64,000 nucleotides of DNA from Sporobolomyces roseus (Eukaryota; Basidiomycota; Microbotryomycetes; Sporidiobolales; Sporidiobolaceae). Under the pieces are notes generated by a model. It was not told the DNA's origin, did no database searches, and saw nothing but the letters and a program-made list of their open reading frames with translations. Position numbers and translations under genes: made by a program. The DNA is taken from the NCBI GenBank assembly GCA_016617785.1, contig JADILM010000015.1, forward strand, positions 1 through 64,000, read 5' to 3'. Below, in pieces: positions 44,303 through 57,263 of this stretch. The stretch's first letter is position 1. Each line of letters opens with the position of its first letter.

Positions 44303-44374
44303 CGTGAACAACGGGATTCGAACCCGCAGCTGCCTCAATGACACTGAGGAATTTTACCATTAAACTATATTCAC
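44303..44374 (-). tRNA. trnD: tRNA-Asp(GTC) (second copy)
   Basis: Direct duplicate of 16164-16235. Confidence 0.9.
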
Positions 44375-44407
44375 TTTAGATATCCTATGGGACCATAAGC
44401 ATATGGA

Positions 44408-44479
44408 AGCTAATAGTAAGAATCGAACTTACATTATATCCACATGAGGGATATGTTCTAACCGTTGAACTATATTAGC
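44408..44479 (-). tRNA. trnM: tRNA-Met(CAT) (second copy)
   Basis: Direct duplicate of 16269-16340. Confidence 0.87.
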
Positions 44480-44497
44480 CTTAATAACGGAATAAAA

Positions 44498-44751
44498 GGG
44501 ATTATTATAAGCCTAATTCTGTTTAAGGGCTGATAAATTACTACGTTATCTAATGTACAATTTTTGTACTCCCCTAAGCTAGGGGAAGACGTGTATAAGT
44601 AATACGTGCGCTATTAAAAACTACTGGACTTTTTAATAGATTATTTCTATAACTATCTACAGCTCTGGCTGTTCTTTTCGGACAAGATATACAATATCGT
44701 CTAGGACTTTCCTGAGGCTATCACTTGCATAGCCACCAGCCCAATAATCCC
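44498..44751 (-). ncRNA. rnpB: RNase P RNA (second copy)
   Basis: Direct duplicate of 16359-16612. Confidence 0.85.
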
Positions 44752-44789
44752 TCTCTCTCCTAATATGAAGAGAAATATGCTAATATAAG

Positions 44790-44860
44790 GGTCAACTCCC
44801 AGAATCGAACTGGAATCATTAGATCCACAAACTAATGTTCTACCGTTGAACTAAGCCAAC
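44790..44860 (-). tRNA. trnH: tRNA-His(GTG) (second copy)
   Basis: Direct duplicate of 16651-16721. Confidence 0.85.
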
Positions 44861-45122
44861 CTTTGTTATTAGGTCCCTTATATATAAAATGAACTCTTTT
44901 ATTTAAATGCTGTATATTGTAAAATATAAGAACGGAACAAATATATCGTGAAATATATATAAAATTTGTCTCTTATATAAAGTACCTTAAGTCAATATTA
45001 ATATAAGAACGGCATGTATAGGGCGGTGACCCTAGACCACTGCTGCAACTTAGAGCTACGTCTGCCTTGCACCTAACCTACTATTCTTGTGATATAGGCG
45101 CTGTAGGGTGTGACGAGGCTAA

Positions 45123-45586
<464 letters not shown>

Positions 45587-45630
45587 TATTATTTGTTACA
45601 ACATTAAATTATTTAACCCCCCTTTTTCAT

Positions 45631-45713
45631 GCAAGTATGCCGTAATTGGTAGCCGGGCAGTTCTTAGGAAACTGTGGCCTCCAGCCATGTGGGTTCAAGT
45701 CCCACTACTTGTA
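45631..45713 (+). tRNA. trnL: tRNA-Leu(TAG) (second copy)
   Basis: Direct duplicate of 17492-17574. Confidence 0.9.
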
Positions 45714-45877
45714 TAAAATAACCTTCCCATGGTAAAATATAAGAGTAATACATTATATAGAGATTTATATAAGAGACCGTAGTCACTATTTTACATAATA
45801 ACTCTTTCTCTCTCGTAAGAGGGTGCGGAGGAACATACATGTAAAAAGTTAATCTAGTAACAATTAATTATTAAATT

Positions 45878-46830
45878 ATGACAATCTTTACATCACCATT
45901 AGAGCAATTCGAAGTTACTTCTTTCGTTGCTCTTAACGCTCCATTACTTGGAGGGTTAAACCTATCATTAACTAACCTAGGATTCTACTCATTAGTAGTT
46001 CTAGTATTATCAATCGGTGTGCACGTACTTGCATCAAACGACCGACGACTTGTACCTAGCCGATGGTCTATCGGACTAGAGTCATCATACGCTTCACTAC
46101 ACGGAATGGTTAAAGAGCAAATTGGATCAGCGAACGAAATGTTCCTACCATTCATTTACTCTCTATTCTTCTTCATCATCTTAGCTAACCTAAACGGAAA
46201 CGTTCCGTACGGGTACACTCTGACAACATCAATTATCGTATCTATCGGTCTTAGTTTCACTATCTTCTTCGGAGTTACAATTCTAGGACTTTACCGACAC
46301 GGTGTACACTTCTTCTCATACTTCGTACCTGCTGGAACACCATTAGGAATGGTTCCATTATTAGTACTTATTGAGTTAATCTCATACCTAGCCCGAGCCT
46401 TCAGTCTAGGAGTACGACTGTTAAATTAGAGCAGTCGCTAAATTTCGTTATATGCTAGGATAACTACTTATTTTAAAATATAAGCCGTTAACGGGACCTT
46501 ATAAAAGGTAAGACATCGTTAACTAAGTTTAATCAGCAAGTTTATAACTTCAGAGACTATACACGAAAGACATAATTGTTATTATATAGTCCACCCATAA
46601 ATCATATGGGCGTCGCAAACATGGTTGCCGGACACACTCTACTTAAAATCTTAAGTGGAATGCTATGGCCTATCTTAACATCAGGAATCCTAATGTTCAT
46701 CGTAGCATTACTTCCAATGGCTATCTTCTTAGCTCTTGTAGGACTAGAGATCGCGGTAAGTTTCATCCAAGCTTACGTATTCGTAGTTCTTACTTGTGTT
46801 TACCTACGGGACGCAATTGACTTACACTAA
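45878..46830 (+). CDS. atp6: ATP synthase subunit a, two exons (second copy)
   Basis: Exons 45878-46421 and 46613-46830; intron 46422-46612. Direct duplicate of 17739-18691. Confidence 0.95.
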
Positions 46831-47370
46831 TTGTACCCTTCTAGAAGAACATACGTTTTTCTATCACTTGAGTATTAGTATTCAAGTGTATAATCCCCCT
46901 TTTTCCAGCCTCTTAGGCTACGGTTATTTAATATATTTAAGCTTATCGTTACTAGTAATTAGTACAGCCTATAACCTATTACCTGGTGACATAGTTATAT
47001 CTATTATTTACTTTACCAAAATATAAGAAAGGAACATTTTATAGATGCTATAAAAGAAGGCCGTAAGGCGATAATTAATAATAGCAGAAACCCGATATTT
47101 ACGGTACTATAACTATAGCTCTTCCTTTATATATTAATATTTTTAAAGTATCTAAGGAAGAGCGTTACTATGATAGTAGCTGTTTATTGGATTTATCCAA
47201 TAAATAGGCAATGATTGTACTAGTATATATGATCTAACACATTAAAAGTTTTATAAGAAACGTATTGTTATATAATTAGGTATTACTTATACGAATATAA
47301 GTCATGTCCTTTTATTAGTATATTGGTGTGGAGAATGGACAAGGAATAGAATCAAATGCGCATATTAATA
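46831..47370. other. Non-coding spacer atp6-trnN (second copy)
   Basis: Direct duplicate of 18692-19231. Confidence 0.55.
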
Positions 47371-47442
47371 GTCTTCAGGGCTATACGGTGCAGCGAAGAA
47401 CTGTTAATTCTTAGATAGCTGGTTCGACTCCAGTTGAGGACT
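47371..47442 (+). tRNA. trnN: tRNA-Asn(GTT) (second copy)
   Basis: Direct duplicate of 19232-19303. Confidence 0.9.
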
Positions 47443-47670
47443 TCCTCCTCTCACCAAAGAGAGTAAGCTTACCCGTCTTTATAGACGGGGACAGAGGGAA
47501 TGCGCTTCTCGGAGTTTTTCACCCGAGTTTGTTTCTGGTTTATCCTACTATTGTGTACCCACTCACCTAGGTGGGCGATATAGTCTATGACTCTTAATTT
47601 AGCATTTTCCTTATTCTACACTAATATTTTGTAAATGCAAGGAGGTGATAATAGAGTATTTTTCATTTAT

Positions 47671-48330
47671 ATGAACAACGTATTATTAGACTTACTAGCT
47701 TTAGGTGCCATTTTATCAGGTATTATGGTTATCACTGCTAAAAACCCTGTAATTTCAGTATTATTCTTAATTGCTGTATTCCTTAACGTTGCAGGTTACT
47801 TAGTTCTATTAGGTGTAGCCTACTTAGGACTGGTATACTTAATTGTCTATGTTGGTGCTATCGCCATCTTATTCTTATTCGTTATCATGATGCTTAACCT
47901 ACGACTGGTTGAGTTAGTTGATACTGGACAAGAGTACACTAAGAGCTTACCTATGGGAGCATTCTTAGGATCACTATTCTTCTTCGAGTTACTATCAATC
48001 TTACCAGTGAGCTACCACGACGGTGGGTCACTACACGTATCATTAAGTATCTTTAACTGGTTAAATACTACTTTATTAGGTATTTCTAACACTGACGCAT
48101 CTCTTGATTCTTGTTCCCCGCTAGCGGGGAAAGGAGAAGGAGTGCACGCAGCGTTCAACCCAGTTATTGCAGATAACACTTTAACAACCTTTACTCAAAT
48201 TGAGAGTATTGGTCAAGGTCTATACACATACGCATCACTATGGTTAGTGGTTGCAAGTGTAATTTTCTTACTAGCAATGGTAGGACCAATTGTGTTATGT
48301 ATGAGCCCAGCTCCTGCAAACAAATCATAA
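47671..48330 (+). CDS. nad6: NADH dehydrogenase subunit 6 (second copy)
   Basis: Direct duplicate of 19532-20191, 219 aa. Confidence 0.93.
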   Translation: MNNVLLDLLALGAILSGIMVITAKNPVISVLFLIAVFLNVAGYLVLLGVAYLGLVYLIVYVGAIAILFLFVIMMLNLRLVELVDTGQEYTKSLPMGAFLGSLFFFELLSILPVSYHDGGSLHVSLSIFNWLNTTLLGISNTDASLDSCSPLAGKGEGVHAAFNPVIADNTLTTFTQIESIGQGLYTYASLWLVVASVIFLLAMVGPIVLCMSPAPANKS

Positions 48331-48373
48331 TCCCCCTTTTGTTAAGTCCGAACCTTTTAATAGAATAAAAGGA

Positions 48374-48444
48374 TAATGCTTAGCTTAATGGTAAAGCAGT
48401 AAATTCCTAATTTACGTATATAAGTTCGACTCTTTTAGTGTTAA
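48374..48444 (+). tRNA. trnR: tRNA-Arg(CCT) (second copy)
   Basis: Direct duplicate of 20235-20305. Confidence 0.78.
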
Positions 48445-48449
48445 TCGCT

Positions 48450-48524
48450 GGGCTAAGGCGGTAGTATGGTACTACACACGGATTGCAAATCTGTTGATTT
48501 AGGGTTCGATTCCCTCTTAACCCT
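48450..48524 (+). tRNA. trnC: tRNA-Cys(GCA) (second copy)
   Basis: Direct duplicate of 20311-20385. Confidence 0.88.
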
Positions 48525-48534
48525 ATATATATAT

Positions 48535-48605
48535 AAGGGTATAGTTCAATGGTAGAATAGCGAACTTCAAATTCGTCAATGCATGTTCGAATCGTGCTAT
48601 CCTTG
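48535..48605 (+). tRNA. trnW: tRNA-Trp(TCA) (second copy)
   Basis: Direct duplicate of 20396-20466. Confidence 0.86.
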
Positions 48606-48649
48606 TTTTGGACAGTAAGTGAAAAAACATATAAGATAAATTAATAATT

Positions 48650-48722
48650 AGGAATGTGGTGTCAATGGTAGCATGCAGATCTCCAAAGTCTCGCGGAGCT
48701 TGTTCGAATCAAGCCATTCCTG
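48650..48722 (+). tRNA. trnW: tRNA-Trp(CCA) (second copy)
   Basis: Direct duplicate of 20511-20583. Confidence 0.78.
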
Positions 48723-48782
48723 TTTCTTCCTCTTTCCCTTTGGGGAACAAGTACTTCTCTTATAAGAACATGGGTAAATAAA

Positions 48783-48865
48783 TACAAGTAATGGGACTTG
48801 AACCCATACAACATAACGTCATGGTTGCTTAAGAACCACCTGTCTACCAGTTCCAGCATACTTGC
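48783..48865 (-). tRNA. trnL: tRNA-Leu(TAA) (second copy)
   Basis: Direct duplicate of 20644-20726; a corrupted inverted copy lies near 49,300-49,380. Confidence 0.9.
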
Positions 48866-49084
48866 TTTTATCTGTCCCTTAACTCTCTGCTCCTTTTATG
48901 CCAAGTAAGAGAAAGGAACAATATAAAATTACTCTTATATATACTTCCCAAATCCTAGATTAAAGACAAGAGAATAATTTAATATAAGAGACATACTACT
49001 TAAACATTATTTTATAAGAATACGAGGGGGGTGGACAAATACACCTATAAAACACACCAAGGAACAGATACTATATAGCGCTTA

Positions 49085-49128
49085 GGATAAATGACAGAGT
49101 GGTCGAATGTGTCATACTTGAAATATGA
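49085..49128 (+). pseudogene. trnS: tRNA-Ser(TGA) 5' part, cut by fold-back
   Basis: First 44 nt of trnS, through the anticodon region; sequence turns back after 49128. Confidence 0.85.
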
Positions 49129-50585
49129 TTCCTTTGGTAAAAGGTTGTTTTTTTTCCACCCCTCTAATTTTTTAAAATAAAAGGGAAAAAAGTAAGGGCC
49201 CCCTAATATAATTATTTGTCTATCTTGTTTAAAAAATTTTTTAAGGTTTAATTTCTTTTCTTTTGAATAAAAAAGACAAAATTGGGCGATTTTTAAAAAA
49301 ATATGCAATTAACAGTTTCCAAGGAACCCGTTATTGTATTTCAAGGCCATTACTTTTATTTATTACAAATTTTCTATGGAGAAGTACTTTGGGGTTTCAA
49401 AGGAAAGAGGAAAAACCAAAAATGCTTGGTTCCCAACAAGCTGGGGACTTTTGGAAACCACACATTTGCACAAAAATCTTTAATTTTAATTTTCTTATTG
49501 TTTTTTTACTTACTTCCCCAAAACCAAAAGGGGTTTTTTCAAAAATTCGAAATTTAAAATTGACAATTTAATTCCCTTTTTTTTTCCCCCATTTTAAGGG
49601 TTAAGGAAGAACCCTAAAATAGGGTTTGAACCTTTAAAAACCATAAATAGCCTTCCCACCGTTAACCTAAGGTTTTAAGTTTGGTTTTTTGGGTTTTTAA
49701 AAATTACCCCCATTTTTAAAAAATTTTGGACTTTTTTTAAAAAATTTTTTTTTTTAGGAGGGGTATAATTAAAAAAATTGTTTTCCATTGGCTAAAGGGA
49801 AAATTTAAGGGGAAAAACAATTGCGATGGAGACCTTAAAAATCTTTTTGTAAAGGGTTAAAAAATTTTTTGATTATTTACCTTTCTTTGGAAATCTTTTC
49901 CCCAAAAAAAAAACAGGTGGGTTAAAATCCAATAAAGTAATTTTTTAACCAATTTAAAATACTTAATTTTTTTACTTTTTAGGTAAACCCACGCTTTTTG
50001 TATTTTAATTAATTAAACCAAAAAAGGGTTAAAATGCCCCTTAACCTTTGACCTTTAGTACCAACTACCCCCCAACCCCGGATTAAATTAAATCAATTTT
50101 TAAATAAATTTGGGAAATTTTGCCCCCAAAGCTTTTAAATTAATTTTTAAAGTTGGCTTTAACCAAAGGGGGGTTTAAGTTTAACCCCAAAAAAAAGGTT
50201 TAAGCATAAAAAATTAAACTTGAAATTTTTTAAGGGGTTTTGGGGTGATAAACCAAAACCTAATTTTTTAAAAGGAAAAATGTATCTAATAATGGGGTTA
50301 ATTATCTTTTTTTCCCCCCAACAAAATAAAAATTAGTGTTAAAAATAAAAAATGTTTTAAAATTAAGATCAATAACTTATGACCTTTACCATGTAGGGTA
50401 AACCAAAAAATGGGTGAAAAACTCCCAGGCCATTCCTTGTCCTTCCTATAAAGCGGGTTTAAATTATCCTTTGTAAAAGGGGAAGCCCCAACATAACCCC
50501 TTTAAGTTTCATTTTTTTGCTACCTATTAAAACTATTAAATTCGCAAATTTGTTCTAAATTCCCTTTTTACCCAACCAAATACTA
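49129..50585. other. Corrupted palindrome junction (second fold-back)
   Basis: A degraded inverted version of about 47,320-49,063. Recognisable patches are GAAGTACTT...AAAGAGGAA near 49,380, AAAAACTCCC...CCATTCC near 50,415 and CTATAAAG near 50,445, each matching the clean copy (10,670-12,420) with many substitutions, stretched A and T runs and lost GC clusters. The tRNAs and nad6 expected here are unreadable. Clean sequence returns at about 50,586. Short open frames within are noise. Confidence 0.82.
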
Positions 50586-51070
50586 AAAAAAGGACATGAC
50601 TTATATTCGTATAAGTAATACCTAATTATATAACAATACGTTTCTTATAAAACTTTTAATGTGTTAGATCATATATACTAGTACAATCATTGCCTATTTA
50701 TTGGATAAATCCAATAAACAGCTACTATCATAGTAACGCTCTTCCTTAGATACTTTAAAAATATTAATATATAAAGGAAGAGCTATAGTTATAGTACCGT
50801 AAATATCGGGTTTCTGCTATTATTAATTATCGCCTTACGGCCTTCTTTTATAGCATCTATAAAATGTTCCTTTCTTATATTTTGGTAAAGTAAATAATAG
50901 ATATAACTATGTCACCAGGTAATAGGTTATAGGCTGTACTAATTACTAGTAACGATAAGCTTAAATATATTAAATAACCGTAGCCTAAGAGGCTGGAAAA
51001 AGGGGGATTATACACTTGAATACTAATACTCAAGTGATAGAAAAACGTATGTTCTTCTAGAAGGGTACAA

Positions 51071-52023
51071 TTAGTGTAAGTCAATTGCGTCCCGTAGGTA
51101 AACACAAGTAAGAACTACGAATACGTAAGCTTGGATGAAACTTACCGCGATCTCTAGTCCTACAAGAGCTAAGAAGATAGCCATTGGAAGTAATGCTACG
51201 ATGAACATTAGGATTCCTGATGTTAAGATAGGCCATAGCATTCCACTTAAGATTTTAAGTAGAGTGTGTCCGGCAACCATGTTTGCGACGCCCATATGAT
51301 TTATGGGTGGACTATATAATAACAATTATGTCTTTCGTGTATAGTCTCTGAAGTTATAAACTTGCTGATTAAACTTAGTTAACGATGTCTTACCTTTTAT
51401 AAGGTCCCGTTAACGGCTTATATTTTAAAATAAGTAGTTATCCTAGCATATAACGAAATTTAGCGACTGCTCTAATTTAACAGTCGTACTCCTAGACTGA
51501 AGGCTCGGGCTAGGTATGAGATTAACTCAATAAGTACTAATAATGGAACCATTCCTAATGGTGTTCCAGCAGGTACGAAGTATGAGAAGAAGTGTACACC
51601 GTGTCGGTAAAGTCCTAGAATTGTAACTCCGAAGAAGATAGTGAAACTAAGACCGATAGATACGATAATTGATGTTGTCAGAGTGTACCCGTACGGAACG
51701 TTTCCGTTTAGGTTAGCTAAGATGATGAAGAAGAATAGAGAGTAAATGAATGGTAGGAACATTTCGTTCGCTGATCCAATTTGCTCTTTAACCATTCCGT
51801 GTAGTGAAGCGTATGATGACTCTAGTCCGATAGACCATCGGCTAGGTACAAGTCGTCGGTCGTTTGATGCAAGTACGTGCACACCGATTGATAATACTAG
51901 AACTACTAATGAGTAGAATCCTAGGTTAGTTAATGATAGGTTTAACCCTCCAAGTAATGGAGCGTTAAGAGCAACGAAAGAAGTAACTTCGAATTGCTCT
52001 AATGGTGATGTAAAGATTGTCAT
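51071..52023 (-). CDS. atp6: ATP synthase subunit a, two exons (right inverted copy)
   Basis: Exons 51480-52023 and 51071-51288; intron 51289-51479. Confidence 0.95.
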
Positions 52024-52187
52024 AATTTAATAATTAATTGTTACTAGATTAACTTTTTACATGTATGTTCCTCCGCACCCTCTTACGAGAGAGAAAGAGT
52101 TATTATGTAAAATAGTGACTACGGTCTCTTATATAAATCTCTATATAATGTATTACTCTTATATTTTACCATGGGAAGGTTATTTTA

Positions 52188-52270
52188 TACAAGTAGTGGG
52201 ACTTGAACCCACATGGCTGGAGGCCACAGTTTCCTAAGAACTGCCCGGCTACCAATTACGGCATACTTGC
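52188..52270 (-). tRNA. trnL: tRNA-Leu(TAG) (right inverted copy)
   Basis: Inverted duplicate of 45631-45713. Confidence 0.9.
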
Positions 52271-52314
52271 ATGAAAAAGGGGGGTTAAATAATTTAATGT
52301 TGTAACAAATAATA

Positions 52315-52778
<464 letters not shown>

Positions 52779-52846
52779 TTAGCCTCGTCACACCCTACAG
52801 CGCCTATATCACAAGAATAGTAGGTTAGGTGCAAGGCAGACGTAGC

Positions 52847-53020
52847 TCTTTAAGGGGTTTTAATATACAGCCTTTTAATTTAAAGATTAATTTTATATAA
52901 GGACTTTTTTAAAAACAAAGTTGCTTTATTTTTTAAAAAAGTTTTAAAAAACATTTTTTTTGGGACCCAATGGTTCAGTTCCGGGAAAAATTTTTTGGGG
53001 TTTGACCCTTTATTAATTTT
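52847..53020. other. Corrupted patch replacing the trnH region
   Basis: About 98 bp shorter than its counterpart (44,780-45,056) with stretched T and A runs; trnH is not readable. Confidence 0.8.
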
Positions 53021-53051
53021 TTGCATATTTCTCTTCATATTAGGAGAGAGA

Positions 53052-53305
53052 GGGATTATTGGGCTGGTGGCTATGCAAGTGATAGCCTCAGGAAAGTCCT
53101 AGACGATATTGTATATCTTGTCCGAAAAGAACAGCCAGAGCTGTAGATAGTTATAGAAATAATCTATTAAAAAGTCCAGTAGTTTTTAATAGCGCACGTA
53201 TTACTTATACACGTCTTCCCCTAGCTTAGGGGAGTACAAAAATTGTACATTAGATAACGTAGTAATTTATCAGCCCTTAAACAGAATTAGGCTTATAATA
53301 ATCCC
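53052..53305 (+). ncRNA. rnpB: RNase P RNA (right inverted copy)
   Basis: Plus-strand copy; CAGGAAAGTCC at about 53,089-53,099 and ACAGAATTAGGCTTATAA at about 53,281-53,298 are easiest to read here. Confidence 0.85.
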
Positions 53306-53323
53306 TTTTATTCCGTTATTAAG

Positions 53324-53395
53324 GCTAATATAGTTCAACGGTTAGAACATATCCCTCATGTGGATATAATGTAAGTTCGATTCTTACTATTAGCT
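53324..53395 (+). tRNA. trnM: tRNA-Met(CAT) (right copy)
   Basis: Inverted duplicate of 44408-44479. Confidence 0.87.
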
Positions 53396-53428
53396 TCCAT
53401 ATGCTTATGGTCCCATAGGATATCTAAA

Positions 53429-53500
53429 GTGAATATAGTTTAATGGTAAAATTCCTCAGTGTCATTGAGGCAGCTGCGGGTTCGAATCCCGTTGTTCACG
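53429..53500 (+). tRNA. trnD: tRNA-Asp(GTC) (right copy)
   Basis: Inverted duplicate of 44303-44374. Confidence 0.9.
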
Positions 53501-53771
53501 TATATCTAGCATTATGCAAAATAATTCTAATAAAGAGCAAGTCTAACGTTAACTTAATTAACAGTCTAGTTTAACCAGTTTATTGATCTATTTTCAATAC
53601 ATTGAAGGCATTAAAAGTTTAAAAAACTTTGTAACTAGTTCCCTTAAATCTGGATCCCTTATCAATTAAGGTGTGGTTTACAGAACTTTGGTATCCCAAG
53701 GTAAAAGGGAGCTTACTCGTCTCTAAGACGTCATATTATAAAGGAAACCAATAGGAACTATTACAAGATGC

Positions 53772-54035
53772 ATGACATTATCATTAGTGTTATTCCTTGT
53801 AGGTATTTTAGGATTCGTTCTAAACCGTAAAAACATTATTTTAATGCTAATCAGTATTGAGATGATGCTACTAGCGGTGACTCTACTAGTTATTGTTAGC
53901 TCATTCAGCTTCGATGACATTGTAGGTCAAACTTACAGCATCTACATCATTGCCATTGCTGGTGCAGAGTCAGCGATCGGTCTTGGTATCTTAGTTGCAT
54001 TCTACCGATTACGAGGATCTATTACTCTACGTTAG
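53772..54035 (+). CDS. nad4L: NADH dehydrogenase subunit 4L (right copy)
   Basis: Inverted duplicate of 43768-44031. Confidence 0.95.
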   Translation: MTLSLVLFLVGILGFVLNRKNIILMLISIEMMLLAVTLLVIVSSFSFDDIVGQTYSIYIIAIAGAESAIGLGILVAFYRLRGSITLR

Positions 54036-54037
54036 TT

Positions 54038-56040
54038 ATGTACCTATCTATTCTTGCATTACCTTTACTAGGTGCTGCTACTTCTGGTCTACTTGGACGT
54101 AAATTAGGAGTTACTGGTGCACACCTTATCACATGTGTTTGTATGAGCACTGCAGCAATCTTATCTATTGTTGCTTTCTACGAAGTTGCATTATGTGGTT
54201 CACCTGTATCAATTCACTTAACTAGTTGGATTGACTCAGGAATGATGTCTGTAGACTGGGCATTTATGTTCGATAGTCTTACAGTATCAATGTTACTACC
54301 TGTTACAGTAGTTTCATCAATGGTACACATTTACTCAATTAGTTACATGGCTGGAGATCCACACAACCAACGGTTCTTCTCATACCTTTCAATGTTCACA
54401 TTCTTCATGCTAATTCTAGTAGCTGGAGACAACTACTTAATTTTATTCGTAGGTTGGGAGGGTATTGGAGTATCTTCATACTTACTAATTAACTTCTGGT
54501 TCACACGAATCCAAGCTAACAAATCAGCTATTAAAGCTATGGTAGTTAACCGTGTAGGTGATACTTTCTTAAGTGTTGCCTTCTTCGGAGTATTCTGGGC
54601 ATTCGGTAACTTAGATTACGCTACAGTTTACAGTCTGTCACCTTACATGAACGAGACAGTTCTAACTATTATTGGTCTACTATTCCTATTCGCTGCAATG
54701 GGTAAATCGGCTCAATTAGGACTACACACTTGACTGCCCGACGCAATGGAGGGACCAACTCCTGTTTCTGCGTTAATTCACGCCGCTACTCTAGTTACAG
54801 CCGGTGTTTACTTACTACTTCGATCATCACCTCTACTTGAGTTTGCTCCAACTACTCTTGTTGTAATTACTTGGGTAGGAGCTATTACAGCATTCTTCGC
54901 TGCTACAACAGGTCTACTACAAAATGACATTAAACGTGTTATTGCGTACTCAACTTGTTCACAAATGGGTTACCTATTTATGGCGGTGGGAATCTCACAA
55001 TACTCAGTAGCACTATTCCATCTTGTTAACCACGCGTTCTTCAAGGCAGTACTATTCTTAGCAGCTGGAGGTGTCTTACACTCAATGGCGGACCAACAGG
55101 ACATGCGACGACTTGGAGGTTTAATTAACTTATTACCTTTCACTTACACAATTATCTTAATTGGTTCACTAAGTCTAATGGCCATTCCTTTCATGACAGG
55201 ATTCTACTCTAAAGATTTAATCCTTGAGTCAGGATACGCACAATACACTATGAGTGGACACATCGTATACTGGTTAGGAACATTAACGGCTATGATTACA
55301 GCATTCTACTCATTCCGTCTAATTAGTATGACATTCTTAACTACACCTAACGCACCTAAAGGTGACTACGAGCACACACACGAGCAACCATTAATTATTG
55401 TGGTTCCTTTAGTGATCTTAGCATTAATGTCTATCTTCTTTGGATACATTGCTAAAGATGCATTCGTAGGTATGGGAAGTGATATGCTTGCAACATCACT
55501 ATTCGTACACCCATCTCACGTAACATTAGTTGAGGCTGAGTTCTCAATTCCAACATTCTACAAACTATTACCTGCAATCGGGACTATTGGAGGTGCCTCA
55601 CTAGCTTTATTAATGTACCACCGACTTGCTAACTTCACTGTAGACTTAGCTCTAAGTGATTTAGGTAAACGGCTATACACATTCTTAAACGCTAAATGGT
55701 TCTTTGATGCAGTAATTAACCACTACGTAATTAACAAGGCTCTAGGTCTTGGAATGATTACAGCTAAAGTGTTAGATCGAGGAGCTATCGAGCTATTAGG
55801 ACCATTCGGACTAACTAACTCACTATACGGAGGTAGCCAACAAATCTCACGACTAGATACTGGAATTGTAACACAATACGCTCTATACATCATGATTGGT
55901 TTAATCTCAATCACATTACTACTATTTGTACCAATCTTATCAGGTATTTCACTAGATAACATTGGTGACTTACGACTTGTATTAATCTATGTTGCTGGAC
56001 TTCTGTTCATCACAGGATTCTCACCGCTAAGTCTTCATAA
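54038..56040 (+). CDS. nad5: NADH dehydrogenase subunit 5, 1-base deletion near 3' end (right copy)
   Basis: Matches 41762-43765 until about 56,026, where TCACCTGCT has become TCACCGCT. The lost base would extend the frame into the spacer to 56236 with unrelated residues. The true stop is at 56038-56040. TGA-Trp at 54731-54733. Confidence 0.88.
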
Positions 56041-56376
56041 GGTTTTTTTAGCTAATAATATAATCCCCCTTTTTACCAAAAGAATAAGTTCCTCTCGACC
56101 CCTACAGGAAGGGGGAAGGTATAGGAAGGGTTCCGGCCCAGGAATGTTCCCCCCGGTAACGCCCCTGGAAAGGTACCTAAAAATATTGTTTATTATTGGA
56201 TACTTAGGGTTAACAAAAGGGGGTATTAAAATATAACAATATAAGTATTTGTTCGTTCCCGTCGCTAAAATATAAAAACTCAAAGGAAAAAAGTTACCAA
56301 GGGGAGAACGATTTCACTAAAAGGGTAGGATTACACTTTTTATGCTGTTTCAAACCAATTTGATTCTGGTTAGTTC

Positions 56377-56450
<74 letters not shown>
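56041..56450. other. Corrupted spacer with long poly-T then poly-G run
   Basis: Replaces 41,121-41,761, losing about 232 bp with trnV, trnM, trnE and the double-hairpin element. At about 56,379-56,450 a run of over 30 T changes directly to over 35 G and then CCC. This has no match in the clean copy. Confidence 0.8.
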
Positions 56451-56453
<3 letters not shown>

Positions 56454-56519
56454 GATTAGTTTAGTGGTAAAACGACTACCTTGTAAGTAGTAATCCTGTG
56501 TTCAATTCACGGATTTGGT
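56451..56519 (+). tRNA. trnT: tRNA-Thr(TGT) (right copy), acceptor damaged
   Basis: Begins CCCGATT instead of CCAGATT, next to the poly-G run. Confidence 0.82.
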
Positions 56520-56570
56520 AGATAACTTAAGGACAATATAAGTAAGAGAAACAAAGTGGTAGGTCCTAAT

Positions 56571-56642
56571 TGGGTTATGGTCTAATGGCATGACGGGATT
56601 TTTTGGGAGTCCACGATACTTGTTCGATTCAAGTTAACCCAA
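56571..56642 (+). tRNA. trnQ: tRNA-Gln(TTG) (right copy)
   Basis: Inverted duplicate of 40929-41000. Confidence 0.87.
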
Positions 56643-56689
56643 TCGTTTATTTATTCGCACCCTTTGCTCTTGAACCAATAACAAAATAA

Positions 56690-56762
56690 GGGTGCTTAGC
56701 TCAGTTGGTAGAGCGTCTAGCTTTTAACTAGATGGTCAACAGTTCAAATCTGTTAGCACCTG
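56690..56762 (+). tRNA. trnK: tRNA-Lys(TTT) (right copy)
   Basis: Inverted duplicate of 40809-40881. Confidence 0.92.
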
Positions 56763-56879
56763 ATAGTGTTGTTTATGCATTACTTACGATAAATAGAAGA
56801 TGAAAATGATTCTTTATTCTTTTCTTTTTATAAGACATATTTGGATTATAAAAAGAATAAGGCAAGCATAGGTACCAAA

Positions 56880-56966
56880 GGATAAGTCGCCTATTGGAAG
56901 GGGTAAACTGATTGCTATTCAGTATACGGCATAACCGTATTGTAGGTTCGAATCCTATCTTGTCTG
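56880..56966 (+). tRNA. trnS: tRNA-Ser(GCT) (right copy)
   Basis: Inverted duplicate of 40605-40691. Confidence 0.9.
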
Positions 56967-57040
56967 AACTAATTATGTACTCTTGCTTTAGAGTGGTTAG
57001 ACTCTTATAATCAGAGAGGTATATATAAGTATATATATAG

Positions 57041-57111
57041 GGGGATATAGTATAATGGCATTACACGGTGTTTGCATCATTGTGACGCAAGTTCGATTCT
57101 TGCTATCTCCA
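57041..57111 (+). tRNA. trnA: tRNA-Ala(TGC) (right copy)
   Basis: Inverted duplicate of 40460-40530. Confidence 0.88.
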
Positions 57112-57151
57112 TAATAATCCTGGGCCCTTCGCCTAGCGTATTAAACCCCAA

Positions 57152-57225
57152 GCCAAAGTAGCATAGTTGGTAATGCACTTGACTGAAGATCTCGTTAGTG
57201 ATCGGTTCGAATCCGTCCTTTGGCA
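57152..57225 (+). tRNA. trnF: tRNA-Phe(GAA) (right copy)
   Basis: Inverted duplicate of 40346-40419. Confidence 0.75.
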
Positions 57226-57263
57226 GTCCGAATTAGTATTATGAATATGCATATATATTATAA

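Noticed and set aside
49045..49571. Short frames in the AT-rich stretch at the second fold-back
   Set aside because: Lysine/phenylalanine-rich translations of corrupted sequence; underlying DNA is a degraded tRNA region.
55960..56236. 65-residue extension of nad5 in the right copy
   Set aside because: Caused by a one-base deletion against the clean copy; the extension is spacer sequence.
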